From TH1177 sp036380115 (GTDB taxonomy: Archaea > Thermoproteota > Nitrososphaeria > Nitrososphaerales > Nitrososphaeraceae): a stretch of 64,000 bases of DNA. A program made the position numbers and the translations under genes. The stretch's first letter is position 1. Each line of letters starts with the position of its first letter. The stretch lies in assembly GCA_036380115.1 (NCBI GenBank), contig DASVFI010000209.1, positions 29,687 to 93,686 on the forward strand, written 5' to 3'. The notes below the pieces were generated by a model. The model searched no databases. It saw only the letters and a program-made list of their open reading frames with translations, and was not told where the DNA came from. Below are positions 32,949-40,953 of the stretch, piece after piece.

Positions 32949-33134
32949 TTGGAACAGACAAGAATAGGAGTAATTTTTATGGTGTTAGGTGTTCTCATGT
33001 TGGTAGTTCCATTAATATTAAATATAACCGAAAGTTCCATTCGAATGTTTGTTCCAATGGTCGGTTTACTACTTTTACTTTTTGGTTTTCCAATAATATT
33101 AGGTAGTAAGAAAGATAAGAATACAGAAACTTAG
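32949..33134 (+). CDS. Small two-helix membrane protein
   Basis: A 61-residue protein, TTG start (MEQTRIG). Two membrane helices: VIFMVLGVLMLVVPLILNI and MFVPMVGLLLLLFGFPIIL, joined by a short TESSIR loop, and a charged tail SKKDKNTET. Topology: both ends inside. Hairpin-type membrane protein of unknown role. A TATA-like TTTTTATACAAC lies about 27 bp upstream of the start. Confidence 0.5.
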   Translation: MEQTRIGVIFMVLGVLMLVVPLILNITESSIRMFVPMVGLLLLLFGFPIILGSKKDKNTET

Positions 33135-33385
33135 GTAAATGTAAACATGTAGTAGAACCATACTACTACCATGTATTTAGCTTTTATTATTTAGAAATTT
33201 ATTTTATGATTTTGTATACTTCCTAAAGTATAGAAATTTAATACCAATATTTGTAATAATAAGATGAATATAAATTCAGTATGTTAATAGATGAGAATAG
33301 TTAATCATTTATAAATTCGATATCTTTTTAAAATAAAAAGAAGGGATTTCATTATATTCTTCCTATAATTACTTTGATATTTGAT

Positions 33386-33985
33386 TTACTTGTAAGAACC
33401 ATCTTGCCATTTTATAGCTGGGCTATTTACAATGATATTTGATTCTGTAATTGTAAGTTCTCCATTCTTTTGAGCAGCTATAATTTCTTCTACAGACTTT
33501 AATTCTCTTGCAGTTGCATTGTCATTCCATTTCACAAAGTTTGTCTGCCATAATGGACTGTAGTCTTTATCTCCTGGTACTGCATTTGCAACTGGAAGTT
33601 GAAATCCTCCTGGTGCTTCACCCTGAACTCCATTTAAAAATACATAACCTTGGCCACGAATTGATTCTGGTGTATTGTTCAAAAGTGGAGCATAATTTAC
33701 TGGAAAACCAGTATTGTTTGTAATAGAAGAAACAGCATGTTCATCAGACGCATCAGTAGCAATAAAGTATGCTATATTGCCATCTATGTATCCTTTTGAT
33801 AATGAGATATCTATAGGAACGTTTGCTTTTGCCAATTTCAAAACAAAACCAGGTTTGTCTTGTTGTTGTTCTGACACGAGAGGAAAGAAAATAACCCCAG
33901 TAGATGATATAAAAATAAGAACTACTACTATGACTGTAGGATTGGATAATCTCATTTTATGATTTTTTATACATCTTAAAATCAT
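33386..33985 (-). CDS. Secreted protein of unknown function
   Basis: A 199-residue protein. The signal/anchor region is TVIVVVLIFISSTGVIFF; an alternative start is MRLSNPTVIVV at residue 11. The external part runs GFVLKLAKANVPIDISLSKG, DGNIAYFIATDASDEHAVSS, GYVFLNGVQGEAPGGFQLPV and LWQTNFVKWNDNATARELKS, a strand-rich layout I associate with DUF7482-type secreted proteins. No enzyme motif is visible. It is the only intact gene between the phasin region and the ilvD fragment. Confidence 0.6.
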   Translation of the reverse strand: MILRCIKNHKMRLSNPTVIVVVLIFISSTGVIFFPLVSEQQQDKPGFVLKLAKANVPIDISLSKGYIDGNIAYFIATDASDEHAVSSITNNTGFPVNYAPLLNNTPESIRGQGYVFLNGVQGEAPGGFQLPVANAVPGDKDYSPLWQTNFVKWNDNATARELKSVEEIIAAQKNGELTITESNIIVNSPAIKWQDGSYK

Positions 33986-34418
33986 TATTAAATAAGTTTC
34001 CTTTTATTAATAATATTCTTTGGAATTGATTTATTCTTTTGTTTAAAAATATAACACTCCATTCAGATGCTTAAGTTATAACTATGGTCAAATTTGTCCC
34101 GTTTCCTTCACGGTCCAATTTATTAGAAAAAAAGGAAAAAAAGAGAATTAATTAAACCACATTATAAAACTGGTGTATTGGCAAATATACATCCTTAGTA
34201 AATTACGTACCGCGGCAGATATAATATGACTAATATTAGTTTAGGAAAAAAAGGAGGATGTCGTCTCTAATAAATTGTACTTTAACTATGGGAAATATTG
34301 AATGAAAAAATTATAATAATTAAAAGAAATTATATTTTTAGTTGTAAATTATATAATGTTGACACCAAAGTTTTTTATATACTAATAGAAGTACCATCGT
34401 GGAGAATAATAATAACTC
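33986..34418. other. Intergenic interval with ilvD fragment
   Basis: 433 bp. It contains the ilvD fragment at about 34120-34205 and then a TTTTTTATATAC TATA box (34370-34381) that probably serves the WWN gene at 34419. Confidence 0.5.
34120..34205 (+). pseudogene. ilvD: C-terminal fragment of a second ilvD copy
   Basis: The plus strand translates RKKGKKRELIKPHYKTGVLA, matching the RREKKRKSIKPHYKTGVLA segment near the C-terminus of the intact IlvD at 5.5 kb. Thirty-two consecutive bases (34154-34185) are identical to the ilvD coding strand. One base is missing after that, shifting the frame; in the shifted frame KYTSLVN continues the match (KYASLVN in IlvD). No upstream ilvD sequence is evident. 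A fragment of about 85 bp thus remains of a duplicated or acquired ilvD. Confidence 0.8.
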
Positions 34419-34631
34419 ATGAGAACCTTTTTTCAATGGTGGAATGCTCTTCCAGATAATCTAAAAGATAAATTTGTCAAAGCACAAAGTAATGAGAATA
34501 ATCAAATATCAGACAAAACATCTCGAATCAATGAAGTCTTAAAGAAATTCAAATTTATAAATGATGATATGAATGACAAAAAACCTACTCTTGAAGAATT
34601 AAAAAATTGGATTGAGACTAACCAATTATAA
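34419..34631 (+). CDS. Small conserved protein of the WWNxxP family, second paralogue
   Basis: A 70-residue soluble protein. It begins MRTFFQWWNALPDNLKDKFV and ends KKPTLEELKNWIETNQL, matching the protein at 1869-2096 in order and spacing of the WWN, LK and EELK(D/N)W motifs. The middle part is divergent, with lengths 70 and 75. Function unknown; the aromatic WW pair is the most conserved feature. It carries its own TATA box. Confidence 0.65.
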   Translation: MRTFFQWWNALPDNLKDKFVKAQSNENNQISDKTSRINEVLKKFKFINDDMNDKKPTLEELKNWIETNQL

Positions 34632-34688
34632 CTCGTTTGTTTTAAATTCTCATTGTTTGAAATATAATAATAATGTATAAAGAAGAAA

Positions 34689-34937
34689 TTAATCTCTTTT
34701 GTATTCTTTTGCTTCTTCTTTTGTTATTTTAAAATAAACAGTATCGCCATCAAATCTCTCAACTAAATTCTTTGGAATATAAAATCTATCTTTAGCCACA
34801 TTACCTTTTTGTGTTATGATATATTCTCCTAAAATTTCTTGAACTTCACCAAAATCAGTATCATCGCCTAATCCTCTTGCTTCTTTTTTGATAATTTCTT
34901 CAGAATTATAGTCATTATTATTTGAATTGTTTGACAT
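34689..34937 (-). CDS. PRC-barrel-like small protein
   Basis: An 82-residue acidic protein. The C-terminal 60 residues (FGEVQEILGEYIITQKGNVA, KDRFYIPKNLVERFDGDTVY, then FKITKEEAKEYKRD) resemble the PRC-barrel/DUF2171 fold: a GxVxxI.gdyi....g....r.yIP...v....g..V.l pattern. PRC barrels bind RNA-processing or photosynthetic complexes or act as adaptor domains. The N-terminal 20 residues are Asn-rich and disordered. A role here cannot be fixed. Confidence 0.6.
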   Translation of the reverse strand: MSNNSNNNDYNSEEIIKKEARGLGDDTDFGEVQEILGEYIITQKGNVAKDRFYIPKNLVERFDGDTVYFKITKEEAKEYKRD

Positions 34938-35599
34938 TCATAGACGTGAATATTATACTTTATATAAACAATCATATTTTAAAATGCCATAGCCTATCGG
35001 CGTACAACTTGTTAATAGAGGCCGGCTATGACATGGAGTAGGTTGTTTTTTATACTTTTAAATTATATTAGTAATAAAATATTTAATAATAGGAGATAAT
35101 TTATTGGTAAAAGAAGAACAAGCCATCGCCTTCTCTCTACAGAGCATCCAGACAATGCAGAAGGCTATGGCCATGTTGTGAATGTATTTGTCTGTACGTG
35201 GTTTAGGTTGTATATTCACATACTAATTATGCTATTTAAAAAATTTGAGAAAATTTAATTAATTAATTGGTAAATATGTTGTCATAGCCAAATCAATTGT
35301 AGGCGAATTCTAGGCCTAAAACGATGTGACATCCATGGCTACGACTGAGTAAAGGAGCATTCAACTAAGACTATTTTGTTTTCTAATAAATAATATATCT
35401 AAATTATTTAATAATTTGAAACAAAAGCTATCTAGAAAGACCAAAGATGATTGAATCTATACATACAAAGTTTAAAATTATGTCAAGAAACCAATAACGA
35501 ATATTAAGCTATTGCAAATAATACAACAATATTTGAATTAATTACCTATATGTTTAAAATAAAAACAACAAGTATTATTATCATGAGAGTAACTTTAGA
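34938..35599. other. Gene-free interval with repeat copy B
   Basis: About 660 bp. Contents: an inverted pair CATAGCC/GGCTATG (34988-35029) that includes GAGGCCGGCTATGACATGG, copy B of the repeat (35091-35231), a TTGTCATAGCC segment (35279-35302) and 35428-35457 matching 29901-29930. No intact gene. Confidence 0.55.
35091..35231 (+). repeat. Degenerate repeat, copy B
   Basis: Aligns with 29343-29484 and in the same frame encodes EHPDNAEGYGHVVNVFVCTW. The start is AGGAGATAATTTATTGGTAA. No start codon precedes the open stretch, so it is not a working gene. Similarity resumes at 35279 (TTGTCATAGCC versus TTGTCATAGTC at 29737) and 35428. Confidence 0.75.
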
Positions 35600-35999
35600 C
35601 TAACAGCACATACTACTTTTTTCCAAAATGAGTTCAATTTTATCTTTCAGACTTTTCAATAAGATTGGCTTGTATATTACATATTTCTCAATATTAGGAA
35701 TTTTTTCTTTTAATTGTTGCAAGTATGACATATCAGCAGTAGTCAAGCAAATAATTGCTTTGTCATCCCTGTTCTTTAATGCATAAAAAACATTGCAATA
35801 CCATCCATCTGTGGCATTTTCAAATCAAGGAGAATCAAATCATATTTACCCTTTTTAAAGTAGTATAATGCATCTACTGGGTCTATAAGAATCAACTTGA
35901 AAAACCATCATGTTCTAAATATACTTTAAATAGATTATTGATATCTGGGTCATCATCTATTATCAATATATTTTTACCTTTTGTAGTAGACTTAGACAT
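35600..35999 (-). pseudogene. Frameshifted response-regulator receiver protein
   Basis: Read from the ATG at 35999, the first frame gives MSKSTTKGKNILIIDDDPDI then NNLFKVYLEHDGF. After a frameshift it continues DPVDALYYFKKGKYDLILLD LKMPQMDGIAMFF (split), and after another LTTADMSYLQQLKEKIPNIE with KPILLKSLKDKIELIL to a stop at 35600. The receiver acidic pair (DDDPDI) and the phosphoacceptor Asp (ILLDLKMP) are readable. At least two frameshifts break it. It lies next to a second broken receiver gene. Confidence 0.7.
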
Positions 36000-36153
36000 A
36001 GACAGTTTGCCTAACCCTACTTTAATAAGCAATATTATTTATAAAAATTAAAAGAAAATTACAATGTTATCTTATTATATTATCCAATAAAAAAGATGAA
36101 TAAGATATTTGAAATTAAACAATATTAATTATATTTTTATTTTTTTTTTATTA

Positions 36154-36562
36154 TCAGGCTTTTTGCTGAATATTGATTGTTGAAATCAATTCTTGAACTA
36201 CTTTTTTCAATCTATCTAGATATACAGGTTTTTCTAGTATTTTATCAACTGTCATAACGTATGATTTATCGTAAAGAATATTGTCTTTTATATAGGCACT
36301 AATAACTATTGTTTTTATTTTGCAATCAGTATCCCTTATTTATAAAATCTATTCCAGATATTTGAGGCATTTTATAATCTGCAATAACCAAATAACAATT
36401 GGTAATATTTTGATAAAAATAATTCAATGCTTCAATAGGTTTTTGAAATGATATTGTATTGAATCCATTGAATGATAAATATTCACTAAATAAATCAAGA
36501 ATATCTTTTTCATCGTCTACCAATAAGATATAATAATAATCGTTATTGTTAGATGATTTCAA
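36154..36562 (-). pseudogene. Response-regulator receiver protein with one frameshift
   Basis: The intact first part, 78 codons to about 36326, reads YYYILLVDDEKDILDLFSEY, then VIADYKMPQISGIDFI with the phosphoacceptor Asp. The next frame carries on DTDCKIKTIVISAYIKDNIL and KILEKPVYLDRLKKVVQELI to a stop at 36154; the KP pair is the expected receiver lysine region. A single frameshift at about 36330 separates the two. Either a true pseudogene or a sequencing artefact; raw-read checking would decide. Confidence 0.65.
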
Positions 36563-36733
36563 TATTATTGCTATTAATATTGACCTAATAAATAATTCTA
36601 CTTGTTATCCTATAATTAGTAATAGTTAGGCACTATCGCTATAACAGTTGATGATATTACTATAGATAATTGAATTGCTCAAATGATATTTTAAAAAAAT
36701 AGCAAAAGCTAGTATATGAATTCCTGTGTATAT

Positions 36734-36850
36734 TGCGGTCACCGGGATTTGAATTCCCGCTTTATTTGGAGTAAAGTCCCGGGTTACGGGCTAACTTCGC
36801 ATGTGTATGCATGGAAGGCCAGTGTCCTAACCAAACTAGACGATGACCGC
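36734..36850 (-). tRNA. tRNA-Gly (UCC) with two introns
   Basis: Acceptor GCGGTCA/TGACCGC, D-stem GTCT/GGAC, anticodon stem CTGGC/GCCCG with one mismatch, loop CTTCCAA with anticodon UCC, T-arm CCGGG/CCCGG closing on TTCAAAT, discriminator A. A 19-nt insertion follows position 37 (canonical intron). A second insertion of about 24 nt sits inside the T-arm, between CCGGG and TTCAAAT; it is a noncanonical archaeal intron position. Without both introns the tRNA is of normal length. Boundaries inside repeated bases may shift by one or two. Confidence 0.87.
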
Positions 36851-36928
36851 AATTCATTATTTAAGAAATATTATAGATATTAAATCTTCCCATCTTTAGA
36901 ATGATTATTGTATTTATTTATGTGATAT

Positions 36929-37759
36929 CTATGGATATGTTAAATCAAAATCAATTTCTCCTCCGAAAGCTTGAAAACTAGATGTTTGTCTATATGCAAA
37001 ACTTCCATTAACTTGAAAACTAGAGGTTTCATCAGTTATTTTATTCCATACACTCTCTATTCTGTTATCTTTTTGTATTGTTTTTTCATCTTTTAGTGTT
37101 ACAGTTCCATTACCAATTATAGGATAAATTCCAGCGGAAGAATCAACAAATCCTTCTGGTCTTTGTCCTATATCTCCAGATGCAATACGAGTGTTTTGTA
37201 AGTTTACATTATAATGAATATTTTCGAGAATTAAAGTTCCTTGGTTTGGATTATAAACATTAAAGATCGGATTGACTTTAATATTATTATTATCAATATT
37301 TGTAATTGAAACATTTTTCAATGAAATTTCCAAATCTTTTGCTTCTGTCACTGCTTCTTGATTAAATTTAAAATTAGAACCTTGGGAAAGGATCATTATT
37401 ACAACTGCTACTGCAATAATTCCAATAGCAGAAAATATAATTTTTTTATTTATCGAACCTACTTTATACCTGTTAATTTTTTTTGTAATTCCTTTTCTTT
37501 CATTGTTAATTTTCTGTTTAAAATCATTAGAATCTTTTGATGGTGGTGAACTAGTTGATTTACCTTTTGGTGGAGGAGATCGTGTTGAACTATAATCTGT
37601 AAATCTAGAATTATCACCTTTATCTCCTTTACCGTCATTATTAGAGATATCAATAAAGTTAGAATCGTCTGAATTCTCAGTGCTTTTGTCATTCTTTTTA
37701 GCATTGTTATCATTACTGTTTTTGTCATCTTGATCTTCGTTATCTTTTTTACTATTCAA
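36929..37759 (-). CDS. Membrane protein with LEA14-like domain
   Basis: A 276-residue protein. Residues 1-95 are polar and disordered (Asp, Asn, Ser and Lys rich, with SPPPKGKSTSSPPSKDSN). A membrane helix (IIFSAIGIIAVAVVIMIL) follows, then an external beta domain (LEISLKNVSITNIDNNNIKV, NPIFNVYNPNQGTLILENIH). The latter matches the LEA14 type as in 27887-28402. It is larger and has a long cytosolic tail. It starts with ATG and lies between tRNA-Gly and a DUF504-type gene. Function unknown. Confidence 0.62.
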   Translation of the reverse strand: MNSKKDNEDQDDKNSNDNNAKKNDKSTENSDDSNFIDISNNDGKGDKGDNSRFTDYSSTRSPPPKGKSTSSPPSKDSNDFKQKINNERKGITKKINRYKVGSINKKIIFSAIGIIAVAVVIMILSQGSNFKFNQEAVTEAKDLEISLKNVSITNIDNNNIKVNPIFNVYNPNQGTLILENIHYNVNLQNTRIASGDIGQRPEGFVDSSAGIYPIIGNGTVTLKDEKTIQKDNRIESVWNKITDETSSFQVNGSFAYRQTSSFQAFGGEIDFDLTYP

Positions 37760-37828
37760 TTATGTAAATTATACACTTAACATAATTTAATAATTTTCAT
37801 TAAATTTAAAAATTATTCAATTTTTATG

Positions 37829-38068
37829 TTATTTTTCATTCTTAAATTCTGAAATTCTTTTTTGGTAAATTATTCTTCCTCCTTTTGTAATCTGAATTAT
37901 TCTGGTTGCTGGGATAATTTCAAAATTATGGGAAATCTCAATAAATTCTAAAAGAGGAATCGAAATAATTGTATTAAAATCTCTATATGAAATAATATAC
38001 ATAGCTGGATTATCAGCATATATTGCTTTACTTAAAATTTCTTGTAGCTCCCCTTTTTTCCTTCTCAT
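37829..38068 (-). CDS. DUF504-like small protein
   Basis: A 79-residue protein: MRRKKGELQEILSKAIYADN, then YIISYRDFNTIISIPLLEFI and IIPATRIIQITKGGRIIYQK. This has the arrangement of archaeal DUF504 proteins (short N-terminal helix, YIV/ISYRDR, and IP..RI..I..GG..V..R). Members are conserved but uncharacterised and lie near RNA genes in some archaea. Positive charge at the ends suggests nucleic-acid contact. It precedes the LEA14-like gene by about 70 bp on the same strand. Confidence 0.65.
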   Translation of the reverse strand: MRRKKGELQEILSKAIYADNPAMYIISYRDFNTIISIPLLEFIEISHNFEIIPATRIIQITKGGRIIYQKRISEFKNEK

Positions 38069-38571
38069 ATCTTATTTATTCTTCTTTTTCTATTAAATTT
38101 TCATAAATTAAGCCGATTATTTTTTATAAGATTTAAAGAAAGAAACTACATTAATAATAAATAAATAAATATTTATCTAAAATGTGAAAAATCTATATTT
38201 TACAATGATAAATGTTAATCAACTTGCAGTTTTCTCTAATCCATGTGGATAAGAATTGAAGGTCATTATTATTCATTATTATTCTAAATATATCTATTAA
38301 TTAATATAATACTTTTCTATTCTAAAAGCGTTTAGAAAATGTTTTAAGAAGTAAATAAAAAGGAGTATCTACCCATTCTGTTTAAAATGTAGAGGTTATT
38401 TGTATAATAGTCAAGTGCATTTTATAATTAAAGATACCTGCAATGGACTGTATATTATCTATAATTCTGCTTCTGATCTATCTATCAAATTACTTTTTCT
38501 AAGAATTTAACCCTATTATGAATATCAGACAATTCAATTAATAATTAAAAAATATCAAATGATTATGCTTT
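38069..38571. other. Gene-free AT-rich interval
   Basis: 503 bp. I see nothing beyond A/T-rich DNA and short TATT-type repeats near 38145-38170. Confidence 0.55.
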
Positions 38572-38916
38572 TTATACATGTCTATTATAGTCATCTTCAA
38601 TTCTAATTATATCATTTTCATCAAACTTTCCATATGATATTTCTAATATTATACAGTCATCTTCTAATGCTGTTATTCTATGTTTTGCACCACAAGGGAT
38701 TGTTATATTATCAGTTTCTTTAACTAAATGTTCTGTCTCATCAATCTCTATCTTAGCTTTTCCTTTTACAATTTTCCAAAATTCGCTTCTATGTTGATGG
38801 TATTGAAGGCTCAGTCTCGAATTTGCGTTAACATAAATTAATTTGACTGTGCAATTCTGATTCTCATGAAATTTTTCAAATTTTCCCCATGGACGACTTT
38901 CAGTATAAATATCCAT
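38572..38916 (-). CDS. Cupin mannose-6-phosphate isomerase-like protein
   Basis: A 114-residue single cupin. It starts MDIYTESRPWGKFEKFHENQ and shows metal-binding motif 1 LQYHQHRSEFWKIVKGKAKI and motif 2 PCGAKHRITAL. The RPWG and HRSE features are those of type II phosphomannose isomerase / GDP-mannose pyrophosphorylase cupin domains. It probably interconverts mannose 6-phosphate and fructose 6-phosphate for protein and lipid glycosylation. The sugar-phosphate mutase at 48.4 kb acts in the same area. Confidence 0.8.
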   Translation of the reverse strand: MDIYTESRPWGKFEKFHENQNCTVKLIYVNANSRLSLQYHQHRSEFWKIVKGKAKIEIDETEHLVKETDNITIPCGAKHRITALEDDCIILEISYGKFDENDIIRIEDDYNRHV

Positions 38917-39049
38917 TACTATAAAAATTATTATTCTAAATCATATAATAATTACTAATGAATGTTCAACATCTACCCCGTAAGTATAATTTTGGATTGG
39001 GAATGTATAAAAGAATCATTAAAATTAATTATTAATTAATTTGTCGGAA

Positions 39050-39607
39050 ATGCATTTTACAGATGGAAATTTAATTATTCTTTATGCCATCCATAAAAAT
39101 TCCTCTTTAAAATTACCGCCTCATATTCTTGAAAGAATTGAACATTGTACTAGACTATATCAAATTATTTTAAAATCAAAACCAGATTCTCATAAAACCA
39201 TTATATTAGTAATTGCTGAATCACATTATTCTGAATTAATAAAAAAAGAATTGATCGATAGACATGTAAACGAAGAAATTATAATAATTGATTCTGACTC
39301 TAAAAAAGTATCTCATACTTTTGATAGTCTTAAAGAATTGCTTAAACAAAAGATGAATCCACCGCATGTATATTTTGTAGCCTCAGTTTGGCTAAAAGAC
39401 ATATTTGATTCAATTGTTAAAACACAACAATTTAAAGAATACAAAATTCAATTTGAAGGAGCATTAGACCATAGGCCTGTCATGGAAGTTGAACATGATA
39501 AATCTCTTGAAATTCCTAAAAAAGGAAAAGAACACTTTAACCAAGCAATAAAAAATAAAGCATTAGACGCACTCTTGAATTATATATTTCCAGAAGACCA
39601 CAAATAA
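39050..39607 (+). CDS. Hypothetical alpha/beta protein
   Basis: 185 residues from the ATG at 39050 (a TTG at 39041 adds three). The Rossmann-like alternation (IILVIAESHYSELIKKELID, then EEIIIIDSDSKKVSHTFDSL) resembles the DUF218/YdcF nucleotide-binding type, but the match is weak. A conserved charged tail (RPVMEVEHDKSLEIPKKGKE) follows. No catalytic motif. It lies alone between a cupin gene and the LamG protein. Confidence 0.5.
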   Translation: MHFTDGNLIILYAIHKNSSLKLPPHILERIEHCTRLYQIILKSKPDSHKTIILVIAESHYSELIKKELIDRHVNEEIIIIDSDSKKVSHTFDSLKELLKQKMNPPHVYFVASVWLKDIFDSIVKTQQFKEYKIQFEGALDHRPVMEVEHDKSLEIPKKGKEHFNQAIKNKALDALLNYIFPEDHK

Positions 39608-39694
39608 TTATTGTCAAAAAATTAAAAATTTGTAATTTTTTATTGAGAAAAATGCTAGTTTTTTTCACTAGTATTATTAAATTTTCCAATTATC

Positions 39695-40408
39695 TTATCT
39701 AGCTATCTTTGATTCTGTATCAAATAAACTAGATACTTGTTCTTTAGTAAAAGCATAGTCCCATACTTGGATATCATCTAATTGTCCTGTATAATTACCA
39801 TTTATTTTTCCTTTTTCAGCATAGGAGTTTGCTCCTAATCTGATAGGTTGTTTCCCTGTGGTATCAGGTGTTATTCCTATATTTGTTGAGTTGGTTGCAA
39901 CCTCTAGGCCATCCATATACAGCTTTAACAGATGTTGTTCATCATTAAAAGTTAGAATTGCATTATGCCATGCTCCATCATTATATGATCCTTGGGAAGT
40001 AAGAAAATAATCATCTCCATTTGAAGCTTCAAATCCGCCTGTAATTTTTTCTCTATTGTTAAGCCATATTCCATAATTAAGGTTAAACGCTGGTCGATCA
40101 CTTCCAAATCCTCCTTTATTGAGCAAAATAGCGTTATTTCCTGAAGTGACATTCATTGCTGTATTAAACCATACCGATACTGTAAAACTATTTAGATTGA
40201 TATCACGACTATTTACAACATCTGCATAATTAATACCTGAAAACGGTATTACCTTTGAATTCTTAACAACAGGTGTGTTATTCTCTTGAGCAAATATATC
40301 TATATGATTTAAAAAATTATTTTTGTAGTTTTCTTCTGTTGTTAAGCCAAAATATAATAATAATACAACAAAAGTAGAACCTATAATACTAGAGATTTTT
40401 CTATTCAT
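39695..40408 (-). CDS. Secreted LamG/concanavalin-like protein
   Basis: A 237-residue protein with a signal-like N-terminus (SIIGSTFVVLLLYFGLTT). The mature part is one LamG-type beta sandwich: TVSVWFNTAMNVTSGNNAIL, NYGIWLNNREKITGGFEASN, GAWHNAILTFNDEQHLLKLY, MDGLEVATN and GQLDDIQVWDYAFTKEQV. Such domains bind carbohydrate or protein at the cell surface. It carries several N-x-S/T sites. Length and single domain suggest a surface protein, not an enzyme. Confidence 0.78.
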   Translation of the reverse strand: MNRKISSIIGSTFVVLLLYFGLTTEENYKNNFLNHIDIFAQENNTPVVKNSKVIPFSGINYADVVNSRDINLNSFTVSVWFNTAMNVTSGNNAILLNKGGFGSDRPAFNLNYGIWLNNREKITGGFEASNGDDYFLTSQGSYNDGAWHNAILTFNDEQHLLKLYMDGLEVATNSTNIGITPDTTGKQPIRLGANSYAEKGKINGNYTGQLDDIQVWDYAFTKEQVSSLFDTESKIAR

Positions 40409-40499
40409 TTATAGGTTTATAATTTTTACAATTTAAATATTTTTCTTTTTATCTCAGAGAAGTAGTAATAAGAAAAAAATAAAAATTTAATATATAAAT

Positions 40500-40832
40500 T
40501 TACCAACCGATTTTTTTCGGAGTGGTAAGTTGCTTTTCTAATTCATCTAATCTTTGAACAGAATCAGGATTCTTACGTAATTCTGAAAAAGAATCATCAT
40601 TTCTAATTCTTTGCATTACTGCAATTACCTCTTCTTCTGTTACACCATGTTTTTTATCATATTCTATTTGTTTTGTACAATTAGACATAGTACTATATTT
40701 TTTAAAATTGCGCTTCTCAAATGAGGTCGCATTTGGAGATAACCCCTTTACATACCGAACAATTACTTTTTCAACATGTTCTAAATGCCACTCTTTCATA
40801 GCAAAACTATTGGGTTTCATAAATGTATCCAC
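40500..40832 (-). CDS. Conserved hypothetical protein
   Basis: A 110-residue soluble protein; an inner start MKPNSFAMKEW at residue 5 is possible. Sequence: MKEWHLEHVEKVIVRYVKGL, then NCTKQIEYDKKHGVTEEEVI and DSFSELRKNPDSVQRLDELE. Mostly helical, highly charged, one cysteine. No known domain. It sits between the LamG gene and ubiD on the same strand. Confidence 0.5.
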   Translation of the reverse strand: MDTFMKPNSFAMKEWHLEHVEKVIVRYVKGLSPNATSFEKRNFKKYSTMSNCTKQIEYDKKHGVTEEEVIAVMQRIRNDDSFSELRKNPDSVQRLDELEKQLTTPKKIGW

Positions 40833-40953
40833 ATCTATTTTTGCTAAAAAGGATATTTAAATGAATAATAAAAATATATCACTAATCAATATATTTTTAT
40901 TAATCTATCAAATTTTTTTCATATGTTAATATACTTTAATCAAAATTAGAAAA

